NCBI GenBank assembly: GCA_051294375.1
Contig: CM119267.1
Location: forward strand, 26,179,293-26,243,292
Reading direction: 5' to 3'
Length of the DNA stretch: 64,000 nucleotides
From: Paraspadella gotoi
Taxonomy: Eukaryota; Chaetognatha
The notes under the pieces were generated by a model. It worked only from the letters and a program-made list of their open reading frames with translations, searched no databases and was not told where the DNA came from. Each line of letters begins with the position of its first letter. Within the stretch, counting starts at the first letter, position 1. The translations under genes and the position numbers were made by a program. Below are positions 11,701 to 20,909 of the stretch, one piece after another.

Positions 11701-13425
11701 TGCGTAAATTGTAAAATTTATTATAAATTGTTTTTATATAAATGTTCTTTAATATAATATTGTTCGTTCCTCACTTTTAGAATTTTAATTAAAGTTAAAT
11801 TTAAAAATTTTCCTACGCCTTATTATGCACTTTCTCTCCATAGTGAAAATAAGTATTTAATTAAGCATTCTACTCGTGCATGTGATGACATTAAAGCATT
11901 ATTATTTTACTTTTTCAAACTTTCTCTTTGCCAGTTTTCTTGTAGCAATAAAAAGTATTTGAATCTAGGATCTCATTTTTTTGTTTTTTAAAAAAAGTTC
12001 ATGCCAATAACATAACTTCCGGTTTTTATATATTATTAAAAATTTTCAATAACGGTTTGAGGTTGTTTAAATTTAGATTAAATATTTCAAGTAACATTTA
12101 AGTTTAAAAGATAATACAAATTTTATCATTATTTTTATAATTATTTTAAAAAATTTTCAGAAAAACTTTAAAAATTGCTGAAAATCAAGTATTTTGACGC
12201 CCGTGGAACTTTAACCCTTCTCGGAAAGGCGAGATATTAATAAAAATATTCTAATAATACCTCTATTTTATATAGCTTTAAAATATGAACAGAATGATAC
12301 CTTTTTAAAGACTCTATGATCATTTTCCGTAGAAAAAAATGTGTCTAGCATTCATGCATTTTATCATTTTGCTATCGCAACATCGGATTTTTATTCCATT
12401 TTTTTTCTCAGGGGCTGCGTCTGCTGATGAGTTTATTTTTTGACAATGAATTTTTTTTTTTTTCAGAAACTTTAACTTTAATATTCCTCGGTACTTTATT
12501 ATTTTATACTTTATTACTTTATTATTGACAATCGCAAAATAAAAATTTTTTTTCTGTTTATAAATTTTTTTTTCAGGGGCTGCGTTTGCTGATCAGTTTA
12601 TTTGACAATGACAATTGACAATAACAAAAAAAAATTTTTTCATTATTTTTTTTTGACAATCGCAAAATATAATTTTTCTTTGTTCATAAATTAATTTTCT
12701 TTTCTCAAATTTTATTTTTTTTAGTATCAAAATTTGTCGTCAATCCAGATTTTTCTTATGCGATTGCGACGATCCTTATGCTTTTAAGATTTTTTTTTCT
12801 TTCATTCTTTACATGTCCTTCGTCGGTTTCTTTAGCCAGCGGGCAGAAGATTGATGATAAATTAGAAGAAAGTGGGTCCACGAATGAGTCAGTTGCTCAT
12901 AAAGAGGTTCTGACGATATGTTCGGAAAGCGTCCACGGGGAGATATATAAAAATGTCGATAGCGCGGAGAATCAACGGGTCGATAAACGGAGAATTTCTA
13001 AAGTTTTAAAGAAAAACCGAAACGTTCTACGTCCCCCTCGCGGTAATTTACGTCAAGACAGCGCTTTTCGAAGTTGGGATCGACTCGGCGCCGATGATCG
13101 CGTCTCGGTGGAAGCTGCGGGGGGGACTGCTGACGCTGCGAAGCATGACACTTTCGAAGCGAGACTAGTCGATTATTGTCATCCTTCAGCTTTGGTGACT
13201 ATTAGATTCCTTCCACGTTCCATGACCTCCCTTCAACTAAAAGATCTACTGGACTTTGCTGGTCGAAACGTCGTTCGTCGAATTCGTCTCGAAAAAGTTG
13301 ATGACTTCTCCACCGCCCGTGTGACTTTTATCGACCGAGAAAGGGCCATCCTCGCTGTCTCTCTCTTGGATGGCTGCGTTTTGCGTTCCAATGACCCGCC
13401 GCTCACTTGTTTTATGCAATCGTAA
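2793..13425 (+). CDS. Unidentified acidic/serine-rich protein with C-terminal RRM-like domain (two-exon model)
   Basis: Model: exon 1 at 2793-3855 and exon 2 at 12836-13425, with phase-1 donor GCG|GTGAG and phase-1 acceptor TTTCTTTAG. The joined length is divisible by three (550 residues). The first ATG of the open frame (MFMPDDADF) was taken as start. Exon 1 is low-complexity: Ser/Pro-rich, an Asp run, a basic patch KRKRRRQKRER (possible nuclear signal) and LDSSDDDVFDI. Exon 2 ends in about 80 residues with an RRM-like pattern: VTIRFLP (RNP2-like), LKDLLDF helix, then STARVTFIDRERAILAVSLLDG (RNP1-like strand and helix), although the RNP1 aromatic positions are poor. I do not recognise the family. 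The join across 9 kb of repeats rests on matching phase, similar composition and lack of other exons, so these could be two genes. Each exon alone looks genuinely coding. Confidence 0.5.
3897..4101 (-). mobile_element. Short element F, copy 1, with 4-bp target duplication GTAG
   Basis: GTAG flanks both sides (3893-3896 and 4102-4105). Ends read TATGGAAACAGC... and ...ACCGCCACA. An inverted, longer relative lies at 51893-52135 with its own 4-bp duplication. It sits just past the donor of the RRM-like gene's exon 1. No coding capacity. Confidence 0.7.
4106..4260 (+). repeat. Repeat family E copy
   Basis: It contains the hairpin block ATCGTCGCAATCGC...GTTTGCAACGAT, GTGGCGTAGTCGTCGTCG, CCAAATTATAGATCGCC and GGTGTATGAAGCTGAAAATT, the same order as copies at 51.8/52.1 kb and 60.2 kb. 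Confidence 0.65.
4261..4453 (+). repeat. Terminal-type direct repeat I, copy 1, holding a 72-nt tRNA-like fold
   Basis: The roughly 193-bp unit from TATGGTGGACTAAAAT to CTTATATTGAACG recurs at 7973-8163. Inside it, 4294-4365 can close with a 7-bp acceptor-like stem (GCGGCCA with TGGCCGC) and a 5-bp T-arm-like stem (CCGGG/CCTGG); the whole is 72 nt. The anticodon arm does not fold cleanly, so it is tRNA-like rather than a tRNA gene. Confidence 0.6.
4762..4768 (+). promoter_or_regulatory. TATA-box-like site TATATAA
   Basis: CTCCCTATATAAGGAGTG is followed about 30 bp on by GTGGTTAGGAGTCAATTGAG and lies in a GC-richer patch, as expected of an element-borne Pol II promoter. Transcription is inferred. 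Confidence 0.35.
4984..5487 (-). mobile_element. hAT-like MITE family A, truncated reverse copy
   Basis: It begins TAAGGCGTAGTAAAATTT, the family terminus. It contains the internal palindrome (ATTAAGTGGGT...ACCCACTTAAT around 5250-5340) and ends at the TACTGCG block, lacking the other terminus. Other copies: 11215-11822, 27110-27665 and 60467-61010. Confidence 0.7.
5555..5722 (+). repeat. Inner direct repeat, copy 1
   Basis: This roughly 165-bp stretch starting GAGGAGGATTTAGCCTGCC and running to CGCCTTCAATACC is repeated almost unchanged at 7275-7445, flanking the gag-like frame. It is pyrimidine-rich in the middle. Confidence 0.7.
6251..6965 (+). pseudogene. Degraded gag-like ORF with TQT motif array
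   Basis: From ATG 6251 (MAAINFKDQISSDDL) the frame runs into an AAT microsatellite at about 6330-6365. A one-base shift there is needed to continue into the frame that stops at 6718-6720. A further overlapping frame (6717-6965, ending KKYISPLIDVFLKTKEGNQF) continues coding-like sequence, so at least two frameshifts break it. Between 6440 and 6660 the protein carries six TQT triplets plus TQV and VQT variants, in contexts such as NKTTQT and SVSTQT. TQT is the core of dynein light chain LC8-binding motifs. A gag-type identity is inferred only from position downstream of a TATA box and between direct repeats; no domain is recognisable. A short Lys-rich frame begins at 6113 upstream. Confidence 0.4.
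7275..7445 (+). repeat. Inner direct repeat, copy 2
   Basis: It is the near-identical partner of 5555-5722 (GAGGAGGATTTAGCCTGCC to CGCCTTCAATACC). A few indels distinguish the copies, for example TGTCAAGCGATACATT against TGTCTCGCGATACTTT. Confidence 0.7.
7973..8165 (+). repeat. Terminal-type direct repeat I, copy 2, with tRNA-like fold
   Basis: It matches 4261-4453. The tRNA-like part is 8005-8076, again 72 nt. One acceptor pair is G-T here where copy 1 has G-C, so pairing is kept. GGTTCTAGCCC at 8057-8067 resembles a Pol III B box. Just upstream a short tandem in-frame stretch (GGCGACATGCCTCAAC at about 7830 and 7880) is present. Confidence 0.6.
8166..8480 (+). repeat. Repeat family E/H tail, pyrimidine-rich
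   Basis: CTTCTCATCATCGATGTC, GTCAGGACAGTTATTA, a TCTCTCT tract and two GTCTGCAGCTGGCTCTGCAG blocks (about 8393 and 8461) match copies near 52.2-52.4 and 60.3-60.5 kb. Reading frames here are low-complexity. Confidence 0.6.
9097..9720 (+). pseudogene. Coding-like island inside the TIR element (unidentified, broken)
   Basis: Three GC-richer patches read like protein but in short, interrupted frames. At about 9115-9231 the frame ends TQEDIKKRILDLRENLSS..KSRAERDSYKKI then TAA (coiled-coil-like). At about 9275-9402 it includes TAEDMLSHRKKHKKDDAW. At 9572-9708, after an ATTACAG acceptor-like site, it includes SDDDDSEWAMLDPKRQKMM. Frames shift between patches and no start or full splice model works. 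I do not recognise the source. It may be a captured host gene fragment, a transposon accessory gene, or real exons of the surrounding gene. Confidence 0.35.
10170..10850 (-). repeat. Repeat family D, full reverse copy
   Basis: It runs from AAGTTTGAGCAAACAATG and GTCGGATCTGCCCAC, through a TTAATTAA tract (10205-10360) and the conserved CCATCGAAAC and CCAATCCATCCATCC blocks, to GGACGGACATCG and a GGGGGCGGACC end. It is the most complete copy in the window and helps define the ends. Confidence 0.7.
11159..11199 (+). ncRNA. Hammerhead-ribozyme-like motif (short stem III)
   Basis: CTGATGA (11163-11169) is followed by a perfect 6-bp stem II (GACTTA/TAAGTC), then GAAA (11188-11191), then TATA, then TGGC. 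GCCA before the core (11159-11162) pairs with TGGC (11196-11199) as stem I, putting an AUA cleavage-type triplet at the expected place. The stem III region is tiny and self-complementary, as in dimer-acting hammerheads of retroelements. Against function: one extra T separates CTGATGA from stem II. Activity is unproven. Confidence 0.4.
11215..11822 (+). mobile_element. hAT-like MITE family A, copy 2
   Basis: It starts AAGGCGTTGTGAAAGTTAC and ends CCTACGCCTTA, with the internal palindrome ATTAAGTGGGT/ACCCACTTAAT at about 11465-11565. About 600 bp; no ORF. Confidence 0.75.
12348..12835 (+). repeat. T-rich intron remainder with short repeats
   Basis: CAGGGGCTGCGT(C/T)TGCTGAT occurs twice (about 12411 and 12573), each followed by a TTGACAATG block. 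The left edge matches GCATTC.TGCATGTTATC at 61.55 kb. It leads into the polypyrimidine tract of the exon-2 acceptor at 12835. Confidence 0.5.
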
Positions 13426-14594
13426 GAGTTTTAGTAGCTAAGTCTCGTCAGCTTTTAAAATGGAGAAAACTAAAATCATATTTCTCGTGTATATGTATAT
13501 CTAATAATTTTTTTTCTATTTCTGTCATTCCCAAATTTTTTCGATGACCATCTTTATCGTTCTTATTTTTCTCGCACCAGTCTCATGACATATGATATTT
13601 TATTTTGAATTTAGTTATTTGCTAATGATTTCTAGCATCAATTTGAATTTTGAATGGAAACTTTTTGTTATTAGTATTTCAATTCACACGATCAATTTTG
13701 GTCACTTATGAGCCTTAAAAAATATTTTTTGGTATTAAATTTTTATCACAAAATCCTTGATTTTTATAAAACGGGCTTATACTATTTTGCAGTACTTGCT
13801 CGAAAAGTATATAATAATGATTGCATTTTAGACACTTTGGTTTTTCTTTTTGTCCAACGATGTTACGTTGAAAAAAAGTTTTGTAAAAGAATTTGCTAAT
13901 TAGAATTGATTAATCAGTGTGATGGTAAAGGGGGATGCCCAATAAGGTGGGCCAAAATTGAACACTTTTTATAACTTCTAGTTTCATTACTAAATCAATT
14001 TTCAGTGCAACTTTTTAAATTAGTTTATTGGGTTTGAAATATTTATTAATATATAACAAAAAAGTGTTTTTTAAAATTTTTTTTAAGAACGGATTCCTAT
14101 AAAGCTTGAAAAATTAAATAAAAGTTAATACTATAATTTTTTTTTAAATTTTAACAATAAATTGGTTAAAAATAGGAAAAACCTTAAAAACTCATTATCA
14201 TCGTCATCATTAATTAATTCATCAATAAAACAAAAAAATTTAAAAAGTTGTAATAATAACATTTATCAGAATCTTTTAAAAAAAATTTAAAAATTAAAAA
14301 GCAAGTTTGAGCAAACAATATCGGATCTGCCCACGATAATTATCGGAAATTAAATAATGATTAATTAATTAATAATTAATTCAAATTAATTAATTACTCA
14401 ATTAATTAATTACTCAATTAATTAACTTGATCCAAAATGTTTGTTTTGATTGATTGACTGTTTATTTAATTATTGATTAATTGACTGATTATTTAATTAT
14501 TGACTAATAATTAATTAACTGATTAATTATTTGATTAATTTATACATCTTGTATTTACATTAAATATTAAAAAAAAAATAAGCATAATCAATAG
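13426..14594 (+). repeat. 3' flank and AT-rich repeats (family G, family D end)
   Basis: The first 500 bp after the stop look like a 3' flank without clear features. From about 13920 an AT-rich block with an ATCATCGTCATC core resembles blocks at 16.7-16.95, 34.2-34.6 and 38.2-38.6 kb (family G). From 14290 the family D end (CAAGTTTGAGCAAAC, GGATCTGCCCACG) and a TTAATTAA tract follow, cut by the next MITE. Confidence 0.5.
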
Positions 14595-15218
14595 GGTGGA
14601 GTGATGAAAAGATTGAGCGATGGAACAATATTTTTTTGCTGCTTTGGATATGTAATAAAAAATAATCAAGCCCTTTTTAAAAAAAAAATTGCATAACAGC
14701 ATCATTAGTTGAATATTCTTTATAGTAATATCCTTATAAAATCATAAAAATTCAAAATCATATTTTTTTAATTTTAAAAAAAGTTTTGGATTCGCCGGAA
14801 AAAACTAAAAAACTTTTGTAAAATATGTTACATGATATTTTTAGGTTAAAGCTGCGAAAAATAATTAAAAAGTTTTATCATATAATAGTTTCTACTACAA
14901 AGTATAAAAAAGTAGAGAATTTGACCTTTTTTTCCCATTTTTGATGCTGAAGACATTGAAATTTTTAATAACATATTTTATATTTTTGATCTAACTTTTT
15001 GTGAAAAATCAGAATCTTTAATAAAAATTTAAAAACAATTATTTTAAAAATTTATGATTTTATAAGAATATTATTATAAATATATTGTAATTAATGATAC
15101 TGTTCCCCAAACAATATAAGCAAAATATTTTTTGTACTCCTTAATCATACTATATCACATCTAAATATCCTTGTTTGATCACTCAAATAAAATTTATGTT
15201 CCCCTGTGATCCACTCTA
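14595..15218 (+). mobile_element. AT-rich MITE family K, copy 1
   Basis: It begins AGGGTGGAGTGATGAAAAGA and ends with the imperfect inverse (GATCCACTCTAAT). It splits a family D copy whose two parts lie at 14300-14594 and 15219-15535. A second copy begins at 50288 with the same first 25 bases. No ORF. Confidence 0.6.
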
Positions 15219-15535
15219 ATAATCAATTAGTGAAACAGGTATTTTGTTTTTTTCCATTTAAACTCATTTCCACTCGGACGATTCTATCGAAACTTCATAT
15301 TCAACTCAATCACATACAAAATTTCATTCCAATCCATCCATCCGATCACGAGTAATTGGTGTTTTTTGTTAAGGTGGGATGGACGGATATCGTTTTTTTT
15401 TTTTTTTTTGCATAAATTATCATAATTCGATGTTCTGATATGATATAAGTGAATGCCCGACAAGATTGAGGGGGCTGACCAACGAACCGACAAAGTTAAT
15501 TATAGAGTCAGGATCTGCTTATAAGCATGGTAGCT
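15219..15535 (-). repeat. Repeat family D, distal part of the split copy
   Basis: It continues the copy broken by the MITE: AAACTCATTTCCACTCGG, CCAATCCATCCATCCG, a poly-T, CATAATTCGATGTTCTGA and the GAGGGGGCTGACC end, then part of the terminal hairpin at about 15510-15525. Confidence 0.65.
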
Positions 15536-15559
15536 ATTTTATATAATCCAAATACTACT

Positions 15560-16668
15560 TGGTGACAATTTTACAAGCGCCGGTAAAAATATGCTGTCAG
15601 TTGCAAGCCAGTGGTTATTTCATTGATTTTAAAAATTAGTTAAGTAGAAAATACTAAAACTATTTATTTGTTAAAATTTTATATTGATCAGTTAAGATAT
15701 GCCTTGACAATGAGTGGAGAAAGTTGGTTTTTCAAATCGGGTTTTATTTTCCAACTCGCTGTTTTTAAATTCAAATTTTTAGAACTTTTTTAAACAAAGT
15801 ATTTATTAAAATATTAACAATATTAATATCCTCAGAAAGCCCTCAAAAATAGAGATTGATATCCTTACGAAAGCTCTAAAATAAAAAGTAAGATGCCCAG
15901 CTTTGGTTCAATTAAGAGTGTCAAAAGTGAATTATTTAAAATTTTAAATCTTTTTTCAAAATATATGACCTGTTTAAATTATTATAACTTTAGAGATGAA
16001 ACGAAAAATTTGTTGTAATAGCAATTTTTTATTTTTTTATTTTTTTTTCATAATAAATGAAATAAAAAATTGCTATTACAAACGAAAAATTTTCGTTTCA
16101 TCTCTAAACTATTTTAAATAGCAAAAAGAAAGTCAAAATATAATTATTATAACAAAAAATATTATTATTTATATAAAATATCATGAAAGAGCCTGAGAAA
16201 AAAAATTTAAGATAGCCAATCACAATTTGATAAAAAATCATATATTTACTCTCCAGCTATTGATTTTTAAAAAGATGTCTCGTTTTTGAATATCCTAATA
16301 TAAATTAAAGCTGGGCCAGTTAAATTTTATACTACAGTATTTGATAAGTATATAATTCTCTTTCATATTTTTAAGGGCTTTCTGAGGTATTAATATTGTT
16401 AATATTTTAATAAATACTTTGTTTAAAAAGTGCTAAAAGTTCTCCAAAAAAAAAAGAATTTAAAAAACAGTGAGTTGGAAAATAAAACCCGATTTGAAAG
16501 CTAACTTTCTCCACTCATGGTCAAGGCATATCTTAACTGAATCAATATAAATTTGAACAATAAATGACTTTAATATGTTCTACTCAACTAATTTTTAAAA
16601 TTAATGAAATAACCACTGGTTTGCAAAATGACAGCGTATTTCTACCAGCGCTTGTAAAATTGTCACCA
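15560..16668 (+). mobile_element. 1.1-kb foldback element (near-complete palindrome)
   Basis: Left end TGGTGACAATTTTACAAGCG is matched by the inverse CGCTTGTAAAATTGTCACCA at the right end. Almost the whole length folds on a centre near 16045 (AAATTGCTATTAC arms). TATATAAT occurs just outside both sides (15540-15547 and 16671-16678), a possible 8-bp target duplication. No ORF of note. Confidence 0.75.
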
Positions 16669-16679
16669 TGTATATAATA

Positions 16680-17475
16680 TCAAAAATCTTTTTAAATAAA
16701 TTTTATTCTGATAGAGCTTAAAAAGTTAGATAAAGGTTATTATTAAAACTTTTTGAAATTTTAATTATTCGTTTATAAAAATTAACAAAAACTATAAAAT
16801 TTTATGGATGATGATGATGATGATGATTTTTTAAGGTTTTTTAAAATTTTAGTGAATTCATCATTAATATTTTTAAAATTTATAGTATTAACCTTTATCT
16901 AACTTTTTAATCTTTATCAAAATCCATTTTTAAAAATTTAAATTTCTTAAAAAAATTTATATATTTTATATATATTGTTAGATATTAAAATGCTTCCATG
17001 CATGAGGAAAATTAATTTAATCAAAATCTAATATCATAATTCAATTTGGTTGTAAAAGGACAAAAGACTTATATTGCAGACTTTTTCATATTGTAAAAAA
17101 TATAAAATTCTGGCCCGCCTTACTGGACAAGCTTCTGTCGGCAGTAATAAGCGGGAGGCCAAAAGTCCGACCAATGTCAAGTACAACTGAATGGTAAGAC
17201 AATCAGGTAAATGTGGTAACAAGAACCAAGAGCAACAGGAAATAAAACTGTAAAGTAAAATGAAGCATCGATGCGTAACTATAATCAATTAAATTTCATA
17301 AGAATATAAACCAAAGTTTTATTAAACAAGTTACAAATGAGAAATGTTTCCAATTAGTTTTTTTTTTCAAAATTTGAGTCCAACAGAATAAAATAAATAT
17401 TGAATAAACCTGATTAATCTCATGGCAAAGTCATTAGCTGACAGCATCTGACTAAGAATCACCCATGGGCGATGT
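16680..17475 (+). other. AT-rich intergenic DNA with family G-like block
   Basis: A GATGATGATGATGATGAT core at about 16806-16825 lies in AT-rich sequence related to family G. A GC-richer patch at 17110-17230 has no convincing coding pattern. Nothing else is recognised. Confidence 0.4.
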
Positions 17476-17844
17476 CTGTACATTAGACCTTTCCATATAT
17501 GAAAAGTTTTGAAATCAATTTACTAAGGAAAATTTTTTTTAAAACTTATTTTTTTGGGCAATTTTTTATAATTTGTTTAAAAAATGATATTTTTAACAAT
17601 GTTCGTGAATTGGCGCTTAAGAAGACTCGTATGTGAGTCAAAACATGTCCTTTTCACTATGAAATAAAAATCGTTGTTAAATCTCTCTTCAAAACTTTGT
17701 TCGAAATATTTTTTTTTAAAAACTACAGCGAATTGAATAAAGAGATAATTGCTTTTGTTTTGCTGAAAGAATTTTTAAAAAAGGATTATGGGTTAAAAAG
17801 TTATATTTTTTTAAATTAAAAAAAAATCACTTTTCTTAATAATT

Positions 17845-17869
17845 NNNNNNNNNNNNNNNNNNNNNNNNN
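17845..17869. other. Assembly gap (25 N)
   Basis: A run of exactly 25 N sits in the left arm of the hAT-like element. The nominal length suggests a scaffolding or gap-filling placeholder, so sequence around it may be unreliable. Confidence 0.95.
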
Positions 17870-17967
17870 ATTTTTATTTAATAGGTTTGAACTAGGGCTA
17901 AAGGAAAAAGGGAATGCACTTTTTTCAGAGTAAATAAAAAAAATAGTAAATTCTGATTTGACAATGG

Positions 17968-18689
17968 TAGGACTAAGCTCTGACGAACAAAGCCCGAGTT
18001 TTTTAATATATTCTTATACGGCCAAGGTAGAATGATGGCAATATTGTTTAATATTTAGTTTCAAAAAAATCCATCCATAAATATAGAAAATATTAACCAA
18101 AATCTTCGGGAAAATCCACCCCTTCTTTGGAAGATTTCCGCCATAGAAGATTTTTCCTGAATCTGACTCCGGTTGAAAACTCTTAGAATTCCGATCATTA
18201 GCTCCTCTTTTACTTTTACTTTAAAATAAAAATTTCACCAAAATGGACTAATTCACTTTACATGATCGTATCATATCAAAATAACCAAATAAAATGTAAA
18301 GAAACATTTTGAGAGCCCCTTCGGACACTTTGCCAAAGGATTCCAAAATTGGACCTCATTTGATTGAACAGGAACATACCTCAGTCACGTTTATATTGTT
18401 TTCAAGGGAAAAATCCCTCTTTCATTTCTATATAAAATCAGAGATGGAAAATTTTTCCGTCCAGAAGCAGTCTATTTGTTCTGGCTTGTTTGATATCAAG
18501 ATGTGATGATTTGACAAGAGAAAAAAAATGCGAGCCCTTCAGATGCAACAGGATCGGAATCAAGTGTTTTAACATCGATATTTTACCAAAATTTTTACCA
18601 GGAGCGTTTATATTGTTTGGTAGTCAGATTTGAACGAAAATCTCATTGAAAAAGTCTTGCTCGATCTCTAAGAACGACGTAGACTCCTA
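17968..18689 (+). mobile_element. Family B element, copy 1
   Basis: It starts TAGGACTAAGCTCTGACGA and ends GACGTAGACTCCTA. Short inverted termini (TAGGA...TCCTA) and a roughly 6-7-bp direct flank (ACAATGG/CAATGG) are visible. The inverse partner sequence at 19530-19560 shows the uninterrupted target. Copies 2 and 3: 36697-37418 and 61933-62649. No intact ORF. Confidence 0.75.
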
Positions 18690-19914
18690 CAATGGGTAAC
18701 TTTAATATTTTGTCTCACCAGGTCATTAAAGTTTTTTTAAATTTTTATCATTTTATAATAGGAATTATGACTTTTAAATATATGAATATTTTCTATATAA
18801 AAGGGGAAAAAAAATTGACAAAAGCGATTAAATGATTAAAAATTGATAAAATGAGGACAAAAGAGGTAAAATAATGAAAGTTAAGCAACTGAGAGAAGTT
18901 GCTTGCTGCTTACTGATCGAGAAAAAAAGTCATCGTCTATAGTGCCAAAGAATGAAAACTTGTTGTTCTATTTTTTCATTCATTACCTTTGTCAAGCTTG
19001 TTCTCCAGAACTGAGTTGAATTATAATTTGTCGTTAGATATATTGCCTAATCAAAGGTTGTAAAAGACTTGGAAAAAATATATAAAGCCTTGCTTGATTA
19101 ATTTAAGATAGATCCGACTTGTTGATAATTCATCAACTATAAAAGATATGAAATGAATAATAAATAATAAAAATTATATTTATTTCAAAACTAATCGGCT
19201 ATTTACAATAGACTTAATTATTAACTATAAATCATGAATAGATAACAAAAAAAAAAGAGTAAACTAGTTTTTCTTTCTTTGGCACTATACCTTTTTTTCT
19301 CGACCTGCAAGCAGCAAGCAACTCTTTTCTCAGTTGCTTAACTTCATTAATTTTACTCTTTTGTCTCATTTTATCAATTTTTAACTATTATTTATTCGCT
19401 TTTGTCAATTTTTTTTATATTTATATTTAAAGAAAAAATTTTAAAAATACTTTATTTAAAAGTCATAATTCCTTTATAAAATGATAAAAATTTAAAAAAA
19501 CTTTAATGAACCTGGTGAGACAAAAATATTAAAGTTACCCATTGTCAAATCAGAATTTACTATATTTTTTATTTACTTCTAAAAAAAGTGCATTCCCTTT
19601 TTTCCCTTTAGCTTAGTTCAAACCTATTAAAAAACAATAATTATTAAGAAAAGTGAATTTTTTTTAATTTAAAAAAATATAACTTTTTAACCGATAATCC
19701 TTTTTTAAAAATTCTTTCAGCAAAACAAAGGCAATTATCTCTTTATTCAATTTTGCTTAATTTTTTTTAAAAAAAATATTTCACGAACATTGTTAAAAAT
19801 ATAATTTTTTAAAAATTGTATCAAAAATTGCCCTAAACAATAGGTTTTTAAAATTTTTTTTTTAGTAAAAAACTAACTTAATTTATAATGCGAGGTATGT
19901 AACATAGAGAGAGT

Positions 19915-20525
19915 GTAAGAGTGATGGAGGCCTTAAACCACCATCTAATACTTAAGGGAGATGGTCTTTTCATACAATTGAAACATTCTTTGAAATATTA
20001 TACCACTTCATTGATAGGGAAGCCAGGTACTCTGGAGTGAATAAACGAGACTGTGAGAGAGTCTTGATTGAAACCTTGCAGGGACCTGCTATGGTCATTA
20101 TCTTGTAAGAGTGATGGAGGCCTTAAACCACCAAAGCCTGTCCAAAGTCAGGGCAAGATAGCTTTATTTATTAAATGAATGGATAATTTTTATATTGTTG
20201 TACCAATTTCATAAAAATTCAGCTCCTTGTATTTTGATGCTAGTGCGGAGTAAAATAAGTATTCCCCGATCTAATAACTTAAGGGAGTGTCTTTTCATAC
20301 AATTGAAACATTCTTTGAAATATTATACCACTTCATTGATAGGGAAGCCAGGTACTCTGGGAGTGAATAACGAGACTGTGAGAGAGTCTTGATTGGAAAC
20401 CTTGCAGGGACCTGCTATGTCATTATCTTGTAAGAGTGATGGAGGCCTTAAACCACCAAAGCCTGTCCAAGTCAGGGCAAGGATAGCTTATTTATTAAAT
20501 GAATGGATATTTTTATATTGGTTGT
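19915..20525 (+). repeat. Tandem array of ~330-bp units, array 1
   Basis: Units contain AGAGTGATGGAGGCCTTAAA, GATGCTAGTGCGGAG, CATTGATAGGGAAGCCAGG and GAGACTGTGAGAGAGTC. About two copies are present, the first internally deleted. A homologous array lies at 26215-27085. Copies differ mainly by single-base indels. Confidence 0.7.
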
Positions 20526-20909
20526 ACCGATTTCATAGTCAATTTTTTCCGTCTACAAGATAGTTTGGCTTTCGTCCTCTAGCAATAAAGCTTTTAAAGA
20601 GTCGTTTAAAAAAGTCCATTTTTCACCATTTTTCACCATTTTTTTCAAAGTTGGCAAGCATTTACTGTAATGTTCAAAAAAGCTTCAAAAAAATTCATAT
20701 GATGTATGGGCACCTTTTTGATTTCAAAACTTTTCATATATGGAAAGGTCTACTGTACATATCTTGACTGTCCTTTTCATTAGCTCCACGAATTGTCTCT
20801 CCGCTCTTTATACCAGAAGTTTATCCTCGTCAAATAAAAATGTTTTGGCCTTTTTCTCGCGTTGAAACAGAAATTTCCTTTACTTTTTTCCTTCGTCTTC
20901 GTTCGCGCG

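Larger units (their letters stand above)
10919..11858 (+). mobile_element. Inverted-repeat element, interrupted by a family A MITE
   Basis: 36-bp inverted ends (10919-10954 and 11823-11858; core CACTATGGAGAGACT and its complement) flank it. Inside, a second inverted pair (GAAAGGTTAACCATTAAGAG at about 10977 and its complement at about 11088-11115, each with a GA/CT run) can form a hairpin. The right inverted end begins at the base after the family A copy. Confidence 0.6.
8481..12347 (+). mobile_element. 3.9-kb element with long terminal inverted repeats
   Basis: Ends are TAGACACATTTTTTTCC and the inverse GGAAAAAAATGTGTCTA-like right end. The inverted arms (about 8481-8650 and 12180-12347) also share the GAACAGAATGA.ACCTTTTT block and a GGGGCGTCAAAGTGC-type block. 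It contains a coding-like island, a family D copy and a nested inverted-repeat element with family A inside. No transposase is recognisable and no target duplication is clear (the flanks are other repeats). A similar arm sequence recurs at 40.6 and 42.2 kb. Confidence 0.6.
17484..20752 (+). mobile_element. 3.3-kb hAT-like foldback insertion with 8-bp target duplication
   Basis: Terminal inverted repeats start TAGACCTTTCCATATATG (17484) and end with the exact inverse (to 20752). CTGTACAT flanks both sides (17476-17483 and 20753-20760). TAGAC-type termini plus an 8-bp duplication fit the hAT superfamily. Long inner arms fold back on a centre near 19090 (GCAACTGAGAGAAGTTGC and its complement at about 18880 and 19330). 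It contains an assembly gap, a nested family B element and part of a tandem array. No transposase is visible, so it is probably non-autonomous. Confidence 0.75.
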
